The notes under the pieces are model-generated. The model was not told the DNA's origin, did no database searches, and was given only the letters and a program-made list of their open reading frames with translations. A DNA stretch of 64,000 nt from Chamaecrista fasciculata (taxonomy: Eukaryota > Streptophyta > Magnoliopsida > Fabales > Fabaceae): contig QANZ01012457.1 of NCBI GenBank assembly GCA_003254925.1, positions 1 to 64,000 of the forward strand, in the 5' to 3' direction. Positions 46,401 through 56,149 of this stretch are shown piece after piece (position 1 is the stretch's first letter; each line of letters starts with the position of its first letter). Both the position numbers and the translations under genes were made by a program.

Positions 46401-47166
46401 ACTATTGAATTTGGTCATAATTCCTCATCTCTCATTCCAAGTTCAAAGGACTTGCTAAGAGGAACTCGTAGCTTTGAATTTGTCACATTCGAATTTGAAA
46501 CGAGAGAGATATGATCAATTTTGTTTGTTTTATCATGAAACGAAATGTCTACTTTTATGACCGATTTGACCTCATTTGTTGACGGTCCCAACTGCATAGA
46601 GAAAATACTCTTCGAGAACAATACGTAGCTCTAAACTCGTCATGTTTGAACTTGAAACAAGCTATATTCAATAGTTGGGACCAAAATGAATCATTTTGCA
46701 ACCATTTAGGTCCAATTTGAACATTTTGAAACATAATGGACCAAAATGAACATTAAGGCATACATTTAGGACCAAAATGACCCTTTAACCAATTAAGTTT
46801 CATGGGAATAAAGAGTTAATTGACTACTTAATATTCAAGCTTATACCGTTAAACAATCAAGCATTACAGTCCCCAACAAAATATCTGAGTTACTACACAA
46901 AATCTACCCCTAATCTCAGGCGGTATAAGAAAATGATGAAGTTAAGCCATAAGAGGTTCACTATTCAATTTCAATCATTATTATGATAGGCAAAGAAGAA
47001 ACAATGACCTTAAGAGGCGCGAAACAAGTATAGGTGTATTCTCGTTCACAAACAACTTGCGACAATCTGGAAAATAGCTCAGTTGCTTCCTGTGACATAA
47101 ATTATGATGTGTTGTGTATAGATTTAACGTAGACCCACGAAATAAAACCGCCATTGGAGACATCAT
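40492..47166 (-). CDS. DedA/VTT-type (SNARE-associated Golgi family) membrane protein, probably plastid
   Basis: Ten minus-strand exons join in frame: 47166-47009, 45768-45424, 44612-44540, 44391-44279, 44133-44049, 43926-43854, 42234-42179, 41376-41311, 40716-40657 (or to 40651) and 40572-40492, about 369 residues. The first ~52 residues are Ser/Arg/Leu-rich and poor in acidic residues, like a plastid transit peptide, followed by a hydrophilic linker. Membrane spans lie at about 99-121, 169-186 and 221-242, with more in the C-terminal third; it ends in FYLRRRFSS. The blocks SDLIPFYLGK (235-244) and FVERFSLGVRNP (282-293), then AGAMGVSPELFF, match the DedA/VTT pattern (a Y-x-x-G-R/K after the first re-entrant helix, then F-x-x-R-x-x-P/L-x-x-R). 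DedA proteins act in lipid or lipid-linked substrate movement across membranes. The family is inferred from these motifs; the substrate is unknown. Two start Met candidates are 6 or fewer codons apart. Confidence 0.78.
41561..41905 (+). mobile_element. RTE-type LINE 3' end fragment in an intron
   Basis: The plus strand encodes the typical C-terminal tail of plant RTE LINE reverse transcriptases: ECIREKVEVAPI, then WLFGHIQRR, GRPKKTMGETI, and HWHQLIHIADPT before a stop. One in-frame stop (TAA at about 41710) interrupts it, so it is dead. It ends in a TTG-rich tail (GATTGTTGTTTTTGTTG), as RTE elements do. It lies antisense in the DedA-like gene's intron between 41377 and 42178, and the 5' part is missing. 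Confidence 0.85.
44764..44801. repeat. (TA)n(TG)n compound microsatellite
   Basis: A TATATATA run passes through CACG into GTGTGTGTGTGTGT within an intron of the DedA-like gene. Confidence 0.85.
45917..46240. mobile_element. MULE-type foldback element A, 324 bp, 9-bp target duplication
   Basis: Starts GGCAAAAGCAT and ends ATCTTTTGCC. The arms pair over ATCAATTTTCAATTTCATCC against GGACGAAATTGAAAATTAAC. It is flanked on both sides by AATAAATTA (45908-45916 and 46241-46249), an exact 9-bp duplication. It lies in the first intron of the DedA-like gene. No ORF. A second copy is at 54790-55137. Confidence 0.88.
46254..46790. mobile_element. MULE-type foldback element B, 537 bp, 9-bp target duplication
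   Basis: The arms of about 130 bp begin GGTTAAAGGGTCATTTTGGT and consist of tandem TTGGTCCTAAAT-like units. It is flanked on both sides by AATTAAGTT (46245-46253 and 46791-46799), exact over 9 bp. It sits 13 bp from element A, and its left duplication overlaps the right duplication of A. Same DedA-like intron. No ORF. Confidence 0.9.
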
Positions 47167-47222
47167 TAGAGCTCAAAATGCTCCAGTCACTACCAGTATA
47201 GAGACTGGTGTTAAAGATGGTG

Positions 47223-47250
47223 ATGAATGAATGAATGAATGAATGAATGA
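47223..47250. repeat. (GAAT)n microsatellite upstream of the DedA-like gene
   Basis: Six to seven ATGA/GAAT tetranucleotides about 60 bp 5' of the start codon, so within the likely leader or promoter. Confidence 0.85.
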
Positions 47251-48560
47251 TGCGTCTGATATTTGAATTTTTAAGTGGAAACTGCCAAAGGGACGAAAGG
47301 TTGTTTTGGATTCCATGTGGTTGGACGCGGATTGCCTATCAAAAAAAAAAAAGGGATATTCTCTTATTTTTGTGCTTGAGAATTGAGATTCTCTGGTGAT
47401 CTAAATGGCCATTGTATTAAGATTTTTATTTAAAAAATATTAGTTTTTCAGTTTATTTATTAAATCTAACAATAATTAACTTTAAATATTGATTAAAGTC
47501 AAAATATAATAACTACAACTATTATAAATTTCAAAAAAATAATTTTTTTGGAACAAAAAATATTATTTTAGTCTCTGATTTATTGAAATTTTAGTCTCTG
47601 ATGATAAAGAAAATAAATTTCAATCATTCAAGTATCTTTTATATAAAATTTGGAACAAAGTTTGAAAATTTTTCTCCGAGTAAACTAACATTTTGATCCT
47701 GAATTATTTAGCCATTATTATTTTAGTCTCTGATTTAGCCCATAAAAATCTATGACTTGTTGCAAATTAGTCTCTAGAAGGATTAAATTGCAACAAATCA
47801 TTAATTCTAAAGTACTAAAATAAACCATTTCAAGTATCTAAAAAATAAGGACTAAAATAATAGTTCTCGAATAATTCAATGACTAAATTGATAGACTGCA
47901 CAATAACTAAGATGTTTTATGCATTTTAATTTTTTTTTCCTCAAACCCTCTCTAATCACTTGATGTGAAGTCTATGTGATTTCCACCTACAATAGGAGTT
48001 AATCGGCCCAAATTGTGCACTGTCAAAAACATAAAAACCATTCTAGAAAATGAGTTAGAAAATACCTAAAAGATGAACCATAACTCCAGATCCAACTGAG
48101 GGCCAGTATAAAGAGATGGTATGGGTGGGTCTCCAATATTCCACAGCAGAATGGGCAGAATTGTGTGATTCTAACAAGACAATGACAAGATCTTGAGAAT
48201 ATGCAATAGCCATATTTTGTTAGAGGAGCTCATAACTGTAATGCTATTCACACCCAGACATTCAGTACTTACAGTTTACTATGCATTCCTTTCTGATATA
48301 ATTTGAACAATTTATAAACGATACTCAGCATTTTGTATTCCATGTGGAAATATAACAGTACCAGATTTTATCATTATTATGGTATAAAAGTAATACACAT
48401 TAATTATTGGTCTTCCTAGAGCAGCCTTGATCAATACACCAAGGATATAATTATACCATCAAAACTAAATCTCAGAAAATTTCAAAAAGCCAAAGCCGGA
48501 ATGCATTTAAAAATTTGAAAATCAGTCATCGCCAAATAGTTTCCAAAGATGCTGTTTCAT
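47251..48560. other. Intergenic DNA between two minus-strand genes
   Basis: Contains the promoter of the DedA-like gene and the 3' UTR of the coiled-coil gene. Positions 47560-47900 hold a diverged arm pair with words such as TTTTAGTCTCTGATT and GACTAAATTGATAG, related to the element at 60232-60488. No ORF is supported. Confidence 0.5.
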
Positions 48561-50166
48561 CTATCTCATCCCAGCTTCCTTGGGGGGGTTTGTAGATTCT
48601 CCGTTGTTGCTGGGTTCTGGACCTGGTTGGTCTGGGACTTCCCTACTTTGTCGCATATGAGCAAGTTTTTCGGCTTCAACTTCCTTAAGCAAAGCTTGTT
48701 GCTCTACTTCTTTCATCATTTCGTTCATTGTTTTCTCTTCCCCCTCAAGCCTCATTTTCATCATAATCTCAGCTTCCCTGTCAATATGCTTGAACTGTTC
48801 TTCAAAGACTGCCTCCTGCAAGAAAGTAGCCTCTGAGTTTTACACCCAGTATGATAAACAAATAGAAAGGATCATGAATAACAAAAAAAACTCCATGAAT
48901 GACTTTTGGTATGTAGAAATCCTAATTTATACTAGGAAATCTATTCATATGATATTTCGGTATAAAATATTTGGAGAAGTTATGTATTAACCCAAATGTG
49001 AAATCTGAATTTTACACAGCTCATTCCCATGTGTTTCACAAAAAGTTTTCCAAGGTTTTTCAAATTAAAAGACCTCCTTATTCATACCAAAGCGGGGAAA
49101 AAAACAAAGGAAAGAAAAAGGACCCCCTTAGAATACTCTACCGGACCATCTTACATATCTAAGTAATTTAATCCAAGATTTTTTAAGAGTTTTCAGGGAA
49201 GATTTTTCAATAAAAAAAAAAAATCAGGGTAGATTTAACTTACTGTTTCTTCCAGCCTCTTGTTTAAAGCTTGCATATCTTCAACCATACGACGAATCTC
49301 AGATAAAACAATCTGCTCAGGTATTTTATTTACAGCGGCCTTCCTTTGTTGTGCCTTTTGCAGGGAAGCATTTCATACACATTAGGTCACCAGGGCAGGC
49401 AAAGAAAGACACTAAATATCTGTTAAGACTGTAAGGTTAAGCAGGAGTGCATATAAGAGAAACATCTAGATTTGCCTTTGTGATGGGGAACTAAAAGTAA
49501 ATGAAGGTTAGACATATGTTGTTCATGTGATGACGAGCTTAATAGCAAGAAAGAATAAAACTTACTATAAAGTAATATCTTAATTATATTGTCTGCCCTT
49601 TATTATAACGATGTTGTATTATCAGTTAAACCAGTAGAACAGTGAATGCTTCTTTAAAATTTGCTACTGCAGATTATGTATTAACATGAACATGCATTTT
49701 AAACTGCATATTAATATAAAAATGAAAGATTTGAATGACTTAGCACTTGGTATAACCAGAATAAGACTTGCCTTGAAATTCTCTAATAACTGTGACACTT
49801 GATAGAATCAACCACACCTTGTTTTATTTTTCAATATAAACTATGTAACGAAGTTTCTCTCACATTATAAATGCATTATTTCTCCATTTTGATATTGCAA
49901 ATCTTCTTTTTCTGGACTTGAATTCTCAGCTGTGTTCTGTGAGGCTTACAAGCCTCGCAGGAAGTGATTTCTTATGCTCATATGATGTCTTAAAGAGACC
50001 AGCTACCAACTAAAGAATATAATTATTGAGATAACAGAGGATGCCAGACCTGCTGGAGACGTTTATCAAGCTTCAGCCTATAAGAACGTATTCTCCATTG
50101 TTCATATCCAGAGAGCACCCGAGCATAAAAAAGGGCTTTCCTTCCGAATTCTAACAATTTATCCAT
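48561..50166 (-). CDS. Small coiled-coil protein of unknown function, 160 residues
   Basis: Three minus-strand exons join in phase 0: 50166-50050, 49354-49244 and 48815-48561, giving 160 residues. It begins MDKLLEFGRKALFYARVLSG, then a basic stretch (RIRSYRLKLDKRLQQ), a long Glu/Lys/Met-rich coiled coil (about 65-130, including EIMMKMRLEGEEKTMNEMMK) and a Pro/Ser/Asn-rich tail ending in PPKEAGMR. There is no signal peptide or membrane span; the N-terminus could be amphipathic. The regular heptads and three clean introns support a real gene. I do not recognise a named family. A likely 5' UTR intron starts after TTCTTTCAG near 51262 and ends at TTTTGCAG near 50225. Confidence 0.78.
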
Positions 50167-50229
50167 GTTGATAAATCATTAACAACTAGTTTTTATTTCT
50201 TTTCTTTTTTCTTCTAAAATTTCCTGCAA

Positions 50230-51500
50230 AAAAGTAAGAAGTCCACTTCAGAAATGCCATGATTCAAAGTTATAGAGAATGTCAGAGTCAGCTAAAACTC
50301 TAACTGGACAAATTTGCAATGTTTCACTTTGCTGCCATATGGAATCTAACCCGACCCGAGCAAAACAAACACCAATGAAAGAAACATGTTGCTTAAAGAA
50401 AGCTGAAAACAAGGGAGTTTACATTTCAATTTCACATAATCAAGAAAAAACGACCATTAATTTTAATTTTCAAGTAATCGAATGAACTTAGTTTTCTCAG
50501 AAGCCTTTGGCTCAAGAGCCACTCCCCTTGTACATAGTTGGAAAGTGATCTTGATGCATGTAATTTTAAGAGGCTCCCCACTGGCACCGAAATCTCTTCA
50601 TTTCTATTTACCTAACCAATTAACCAACCACTAATCTTTTCTACTTTAAAAGAGCAAGTAGTTTACAAATTTATTTTCTAAAATTGCCCTCGTGATCTTT
50701 CTATTTCTACAACTATCTGTAGTTGGAAAGGACTCAAAAAGGGGACAAAATTGACATTTGCCTCCATTTAGTTATGATAACCTAACCACTTGGGCAACAC
50801 AAACCCCTTGGGAAATCATTGTCTTTCTCTTTAATTGCTCTAAAACTCAAGTCATACGAATCATTCTCTCCATAAATGGAAGAAAGAGTATATGGTGATA
50901 GTATTTTAAGTTACACGTGTACCAAAAATTTCTCATCAATTCCATTACCCTCCAATTCTGAATATCTCCTGAACAGAGACAGACTAAAAGTACACTAATT
51001 TATCCATAAGAGAGAACAAATTACAGTACTTAATTCAATTAGATGCAGATTTCTATCATAAAAGAGACTGACAAACGGATTTGTGGGAACGGGCAGCAAG
51101 ATGTCAATGTCTTCATTCCAATCACAAGATGATACAACCATTAAGTTAATTATTTACAATTATATATGTGAGAGCAGTTAGGATGTGTGAAGAAAAAGGA
51201 ACACCACAAAATGCAGACGAATTCACAAAAAGACGAAAATTTTAAAAGAAGGAAGCAAAACCTGAAAGAAGCAGAGACTAGCCACGAGCACAAACGACAA
51301 CGACAAGCGGCGTTTTCTGCTACACTTGCGGACTCTGTTCGTCACTATCGACGGGGGTTAGGGTTTGAGCATGAGTTGCTTTGGCGAATATGACGATCTG
51401 TATTATCAATGAATATGGATCTCCAAGAGACAGACAGGGTTTGGGCATCAGAAATTAAGGTAGGGTTAGACAATTATGACTTATGAGTTTCGATCGATTT
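50230..51500. other. 5' UTR intron and promoter side of the coiled-coil gene
   Basis: Positions 51262-51420, read on the minus strand, look like a leader exon (AACCCTAACCCC, CGCCGCTTGTCGTTGTCG). The remaining DNA is AT-rich. No other gene is supported. Confidence 0.4.
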
Positions 51501-51817
51501 CAGATTTTTGGCCAAAGTCCTATTTTGGTCCCTCAGTTATGCTCAATGTTTCAAATTGGTCCCTCAGTTATTTTTTGTTCCATATTAGTCCCTCAGTTAT
51601 CTAAAACTTGGCACATTTGATCTGGAATCTTTCTCATTAGATCGGCGTAGATGCCTGACCAAGTAAGTCGGGTTTAGATCTTTGGTCCCTGAAACGTTTT
51701 CTATCTATTTTTTTTTTTGTTAACAAAAAAAAAAGACAAAATTGATTTTTAACTCCTAAAAGTTTGAATTTTTGCATTAAGGTCATTTTTTTCTATAATA
51801 GAACCAAAATATAAAAA

Positions 51818-52906
51818 GGCCAAAGTCCTATTTTGGTCCCTCAGTTATGCTCAGTGTTCCAAATTGGTCCCTCAGTTACTTTTCGTTCCATATTGGTCCC
51901 CCAATTATGTAAAACTTGGCAAAGTTGGTCCCTCTAACAGATTCCATCCATTTTTCCGTTAAAAAAAGACAAAATTGATTTTTAACTCCTAAAAGTTTAA
52001 ATTTTTTGCATCAAGAACTTTTTTCTTTATAATAGAACCAAAATGTAAGAAAAATAAATAACTTGGGGTTTTAGTTTATTTTACACCCCAAAAATAATCT
52101 CTCTCTCTTCTCTCTCCCTCTCCNNNNNNNNNNNNNNNNNNNNNNNNNNNNNCCCCCCCCCCCCCCCCTTCTCTCTCTCTATGAAACTATGGCAGAGAGA
52201 GGAAGAAATCTTCGCCGGCACAAGCAACTCTCTGCATAGTTCTACATCTTCCATGGTCTCCTACTGACGCTAATGTTCACGTCCTCGGCAAGATCGTAAT
52301 CTGGATCTGGATTCGGATCCGGAAATGATGGATTCCGATGGTGATATCGACGGCAACGCCGGTGGTTTTCGTGAAGTTCGGGTGGCGACGTCGGTGGTTT
52401 TCGTGAAGTTCGGCGACGATGTCGGTGGTTCAGGCGAAGATCTGTGTGGTTCATATCCTTCATACACTATCTCCTCCAATTAGTCCCAAGATGATGATGA
52501 TGATTCTGTCAATAATGGAGTGGAGATAATGGACGTGATGAAATCTGTGAAGAATTTGGTGGTTTGGTTTATTTATTGAAATGGAGAGAGTGATTTTCTG
52601 GGCAAAATAAACACGAGAGAGGAGAGAGAGGGGGATTTTTTTTTTTGTGTAAAATAAACTAAAACCCCAAGTTATTTATTCTTTCTTACATTTTGGTTCT
52701 ATTATAGAGAAAAAAGTCCTTGATGCAAAACATTTAAACTTTTAGGAGTTAAAAATTAATTTTGTCTTTATTTTAACAGAAAAATGGATGGAAACTGTTG
52801 GAGGGACCAACTTTACCAAGTTTTGCATAACTGGGGGACTAACATGAAACGAAAAATAACTGGGGGACCAATTTGGAACACTGAGCATAACTGGGGGACC
52901 AAAATA
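51818..52906. mobile_element. Related foldback element nested in the left arm
   Basis: The left arm begins GGCCAAAGTCCTATTTTGGT at 51818. The right arm is its complement over about 290 bp and stops at CCAAAATA near 52906, so the last 15 or so bases of the right end are missing. The core (52110-52620) differs from that of the host element: it contains a 29-base assembly gap, a C-run and a minus-strand stretch with repeated FTKTTD/TSRKPP-like words. Target duplication cannot be read because of the shortened right end. Confidence 0.65.
52124..52168. other. Assembly gap (29 N) followed by a C homopolymer
   Basis: N at 52124-52152, then 16 C at 52153-52168, between CT-rich tracts. The C-run may be a sequencing artefact at the edge of the gap; true length unknown. 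Confidence 0.95.
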
Positions 52907-52976
52907 CGGGGTTTTAGTTATTTCTCACCACAACTTCTCTCTCTCTCTCTCTCTAGCAAAATGACACCAACACACA

Positions 52977-53435
52977 CTACTTTACCAAATCGCCGTTCCT
53001 AGTTCTTCTGAGAGCGAAATACCCCAAAACAGCACAAACTGCGGCGACGATATTCCCTTCCTTTAACAAAATCCTAATCACGAAACTAAAAATCTCCTTC
53101 GTGATCTTCCTCCCTTCCACCACCAGATCCCGCCTAGGCTTCCCGAAGAACGCCAACAACACCACGACAGCGAACCACGTCACCCAAACGGCCGGCAACA
53201 TCACCACCAGCGCGGCCACCATTGACATCAATCCGAACACTCCTTCGAGAACCATCGACGCGTAAATTGTCGGCCAACCTGAATTCGACGATTCCGCTTC
53301 CAAATTGTACCAAGAGAGCGTCGATTTTAGGAAATTCCACGAGCAAACCAAAAGGATCCCGTACACCAAAACGAAAATACAAACCCAAGTCCTCCTCTTG
53401 CTCATGACTCTCAACAGAAACATGTACGAAGACAA
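52977..53435 (-). CDS. Intronless 152-residue membrane protein ORF inside the Pack-MULE-like unit
   Basis: An intact single-exon frame, first Met at 53435 (a second Met, starting MFLLRVMSKRRTW, at 53423). It has a short cytosolic-type basic start, a hydrophobic span at about 17-36 (WVCIFVLVYGILLVCSWNFL), a Ser/Trp-rich loop with YNLEAESSNSGWP, a long hydrophobic pair at about 63-99 (VFGLMSMVAALVV to WFAVVVLLAFF), the charged segment GKPRRDLVVEGRKITKE, and a last span near 128-143. It reads as a genuine conserved plant membrane protein and not a random frame, but I cannot name the family. Codons are GC-richer than the surroundings, as in a host gene. It lies between the inverted arms of a MULE-like unit, so it may be a captured copy of a host gene. 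Expression is unknown; the arms would have to supply or contain its promoter. Confidence 0.7.
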   Translation of the reverse strand: MSSYMFLLRVMSKRRTWVCIFVLVYGILLVCSWNFLKSTLSWYNLEAESSNSGWPTIYASMVLEGVFGLMSMVAALVVMLPAVWVTWFAVVVLLAFFGKPRRDLVVEGRKITKEIFSFVIRILLKEGNIVAAVCAVLGYFALRRTRNGDLVK

Positions 53436-53578
53436 TGGCGACGACGATGTAGAAGAAGTGTGAGTGGCTTATGGAGAGAGAGAGCCGAGGGGAGAGAGAG
53501 AGAGAAGTTGTGGTGTGAAATAACTAAAACCCCGATTTTTTTCTTCTTTCTTATATTTTGGTTCTATTATAAAGAAAA

Positions 53579-54584
53579 GGGTAAAATGCACTTTGGTACC
53601 CTGTGGTTAGGACTGAATCCACTTTGGTACCCTGAAAGACAAAATTTGATAATTTGGTACCCCTGAGGTTTGCACCGTTAGCACTTTGGTACCCTGTGGT
53701 TATTTTTCGTCAAGATTTAACGGAAAATTGTTAGTACTTTTGCAAAAATTACAAAATGCCCCCAAATAGTTTCAAAATTTTCAAAAACGTCCCAAGATCA
53801 TAATATTTGAGGACTAAAATGAAAATTATAACAAAATTTTGGGATCAAAATGTAATTATGAAAAATATTGAAAATAGAATAAAATTACATATTAGTCCTA
53901 AATATGGAAAATAAAATGCAATTTAGTCCTAAAACTATATGGTTCGATGGTGAGAAGATGAACTTTAAAAATTTTTTGCAAAAATTACATAATGCCCCCA
54001 AATAGTTTCAAAATTTACAAAAAAGTCCCTAGATCATGGTATTTGAGGACTAAAATAAAAATTACAAAAAATTTTTGGGGTCAAAAAGTAATTTTGGAAA
54101 ATAAAAAATGGAGATAATTACATATTAGTTTTAAATATGGAAAATAAATGCAATTTAGTCCTATCTATATTCAAATACAACTACTTAAATGAAATTTTGA
54201 AAGTAAACTTGAATAATTTGAAGAATATTCCCATGAATTAATTTACAAATTAAATAATTAATATTTAGTTTCACTTCATCAATTCTTTTAGTTTATTGTG
54301 TTTTGATTCGTTTTACCAAAAGGAGAGGACCTAAAGTCCTATACACACAAAAGAAATCTTGTTGAAGAGTAGTAGCAATAAAAACTAACGGATAAGATAT
54401 AGTAGAAATCGACGGCTAAGATTGAGCCACTTCAGCACTTTTTGTTAAATCTTGACGGAAAATAACCACAGGGTACCAAAGTGCTAACGGCCAAACCTCA
54501 AGGTACCAAAGTGTCAAATTTTAGCTTTCAAGGTACCAAATTGGATTCGGCCATAACTACAGGGTACCAAAATGCATTTTACCC
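53579..54584. mobile_element. MULE-type foldback element C, 1006 bp, nested in the right arm
   Basis: Starts GGGTAAAATGCACTTTGGTA and ends with its complement. Arms of about 145 bp carry tandem CTTTGGTACCCTG units. It is flanked by exact 9-bp duplications TAAAGAAAA (53570-53578 and 54585-54593). The core has direct repeats of AATGCCCCCAAATAGTTTCAAAATTT at two sites (shortened copies about 240 bp apart) and no ORF. Confidence 0.92.
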
Positions 54585-54789
54585 TAAAGAAAAAGGACCT
54601 CAATGCAAAAATTTAAACTTTTAGTAGTTGAAAATCAATTTTGTCTTTTTTTTTTAACGAAAAAATTGATGGAAAACGTTTGAAGGACCAACTGTGCCAA
54701 GTTTTGGATAACTGAGGGACCAATTTGGAACATTAAGCATAACTGAGGGACCAAAATAGGACTTTGGCCTAGATTTTTTATTAAATCTA

Positions 54790-55137
54790 GGCAAAAGTAT
54801 TAATTTTGTACTTACATTTTATATCAATTGTCAATTTTGTCCTAAATTTTTTTTTGCAATTAATTTCGTCCTCAATATTTCACATTTTGGTCAATTTTAT
54901 CTTTTGCTCTTACTTTAACCAAATATTAACGATAGAATCTACGTGACAAGTAATATGTAATGTAAAATTGATAGAAAAATAATCTCAAATCCTAGCTCAT
55001 ATTGAAAAACATGAAGCAGTTTGTCGTTAATTTATTAAATTAAATTAATCGAAGAATAAAATTGATCAAAATATAAAACATTGGAGACGAAATTGACACT
55101 TAGTATAAAGTTTGGGGACGAAATTAGTGTTTTTCCC
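54790..55137. mobile_element. Second copy of foldback element A family, 348 bp
   Basis: Begins GGCAAAAGTATTAATTTTGT and follows the order of element A at 45917: a TCAATTTTGTCC arm, a TAATATGTAATGTAAAATTG core, a GACGAAATTGACACT arm. Flanks TTAAATCTA and TTAAAATTA agree at 7 of 9 bases, a decayed target duplication. It begins 21 bp after the Pack-MULE-like unit ends. Confidence 0.7.
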
Positions 55138-55194
55138 TTAAAATTATTATTATATCTTTTTTGTGTGGCACTTAAGATCAAATAAATAATAAAA

Positions 55195-56139
55195 GACATA
55201 ACCTACTTTTGGTCCTTGAATTGTTATTGAGTCAACGATTTAGTCCCTGAATTGTAGGAAAATATAGATCAGTCCCTGTATTTTACACCATTGTCAACCT
55301 TTTGGTCCTTGAATTGTAGGAAAATACGAATCAGTCCCAAAATTTTACACAATTGTCAATCTTTTGGTCCCTAAATTGTAGGAAAATATGAATCAATCCC
55401 TGAATTTTATGCCACCATCAACCTTTTGGTCCTTAAGCTGTTAACCATCAATTAGCATGATGACGTGGCAACGTCAAATGGTTATGTAGCCTCCAAATCA
55501 ATTGTCCTACTCAGATTCATTTTATACATCATAAAGAATAATTTAAAATGGATCGTACACTTGTCCAGTTCTCGATTGTAGATGTTTACTATTGACAGAA
55601 TCTCTAACTCTCTAGTGTGGTGGAGATCGAGACGGCCTGTAGTTGGTTCAGGAGCTCTCTGTTCCAGATTGACACAGTCGAACTAGAAGTCACAATTCAA
55701 GCTCCGACGAGGTTTCTGGTGTGCACGAAGGTCAGAGAGGAGCTGAGGCCGAGATGGATCATGATAGATCTGATCGAACGATGGGCGATGAATCTCTCGA
55801 GCCAGCCAACAATGTCGGTGCAACGGCACAGCCTGACGGGAGACTTGCCGATAAAGTTCAAACGACCACGTCAGTAGGCTAATTGATGGTTAACAGCTCA
55901 AGGACCAAAAGGTTGAGGATGATGTAAAATTTAGGGATTGATTTATATTTTCCTACAATTTAGGGATCAAAGGTTGATGGTGGTATAAAAATTAGGGATT
56001 GATTTGTATTTTCCTATAATTCATAGACCAAAAGGTTGGCAGTGGTGTAAAATTCAGAGACTGATTCATATATTCCTACAATTCAAGGACTATATCGTTG
56101 ACTTGGTAACAATTTAGGGACCAAAAAGTAAGTTTTCTC
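55195..56139. mobile_element. MULE-type foldback element D, 945 bp, 9-bp target duplication
   Basis: Flanked by exact ATAATAAAA on both sides (55186-55194 and 56140-56148). Arms of about 270 bp (55195-55475 and 55865-56139) have four tandem units of about 65 bp of the type CCTTTTGGTCCTTGAATTGT. The core (55480-55865) is non-repetitive, with an 86-codon plus-strand frame at 55617-55877 that starts MVEIETACSWFRSS and matches nothing I know; it may be captured DNA or chance. Confidence 0.9.
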
Positions 56140-56149
56140 ATAATAAAAC

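Larger units (their letters stand above)
51510..54769. mobile_element. Pack-MULE-like unit carrying a 152-codon ORF
   Basis: Starts GGCCAAAGTCCTATTTTGGT and ends with its complement (CCAAAATAGGACTTTGGCC). It is flanked by CAGATTTTT (51501-51509) and TAGATTTTT (54770-54778), a 9-bp target duplication with one mismatch. Inverted arms of about 300-350 bp contain tandem TTGGTCCCTCAGTTATG-like units, then AAAATTGATTTTTAACTCC, then TATAATAGAACCAAAATATA, then GGGGTTTTAGTTATTTC and a CACCACAACTTCTCTCTC border. The arms close on the ORF at 52977-53435, which is nearly the whole core. Two relatives are inserted: one in the left arm (51818-52906) and one in the right arm (53579-54584). Arm length, target-duplication size and cargo fit a Mutator-like element; no transposase is present. 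Confidence 0.72.
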
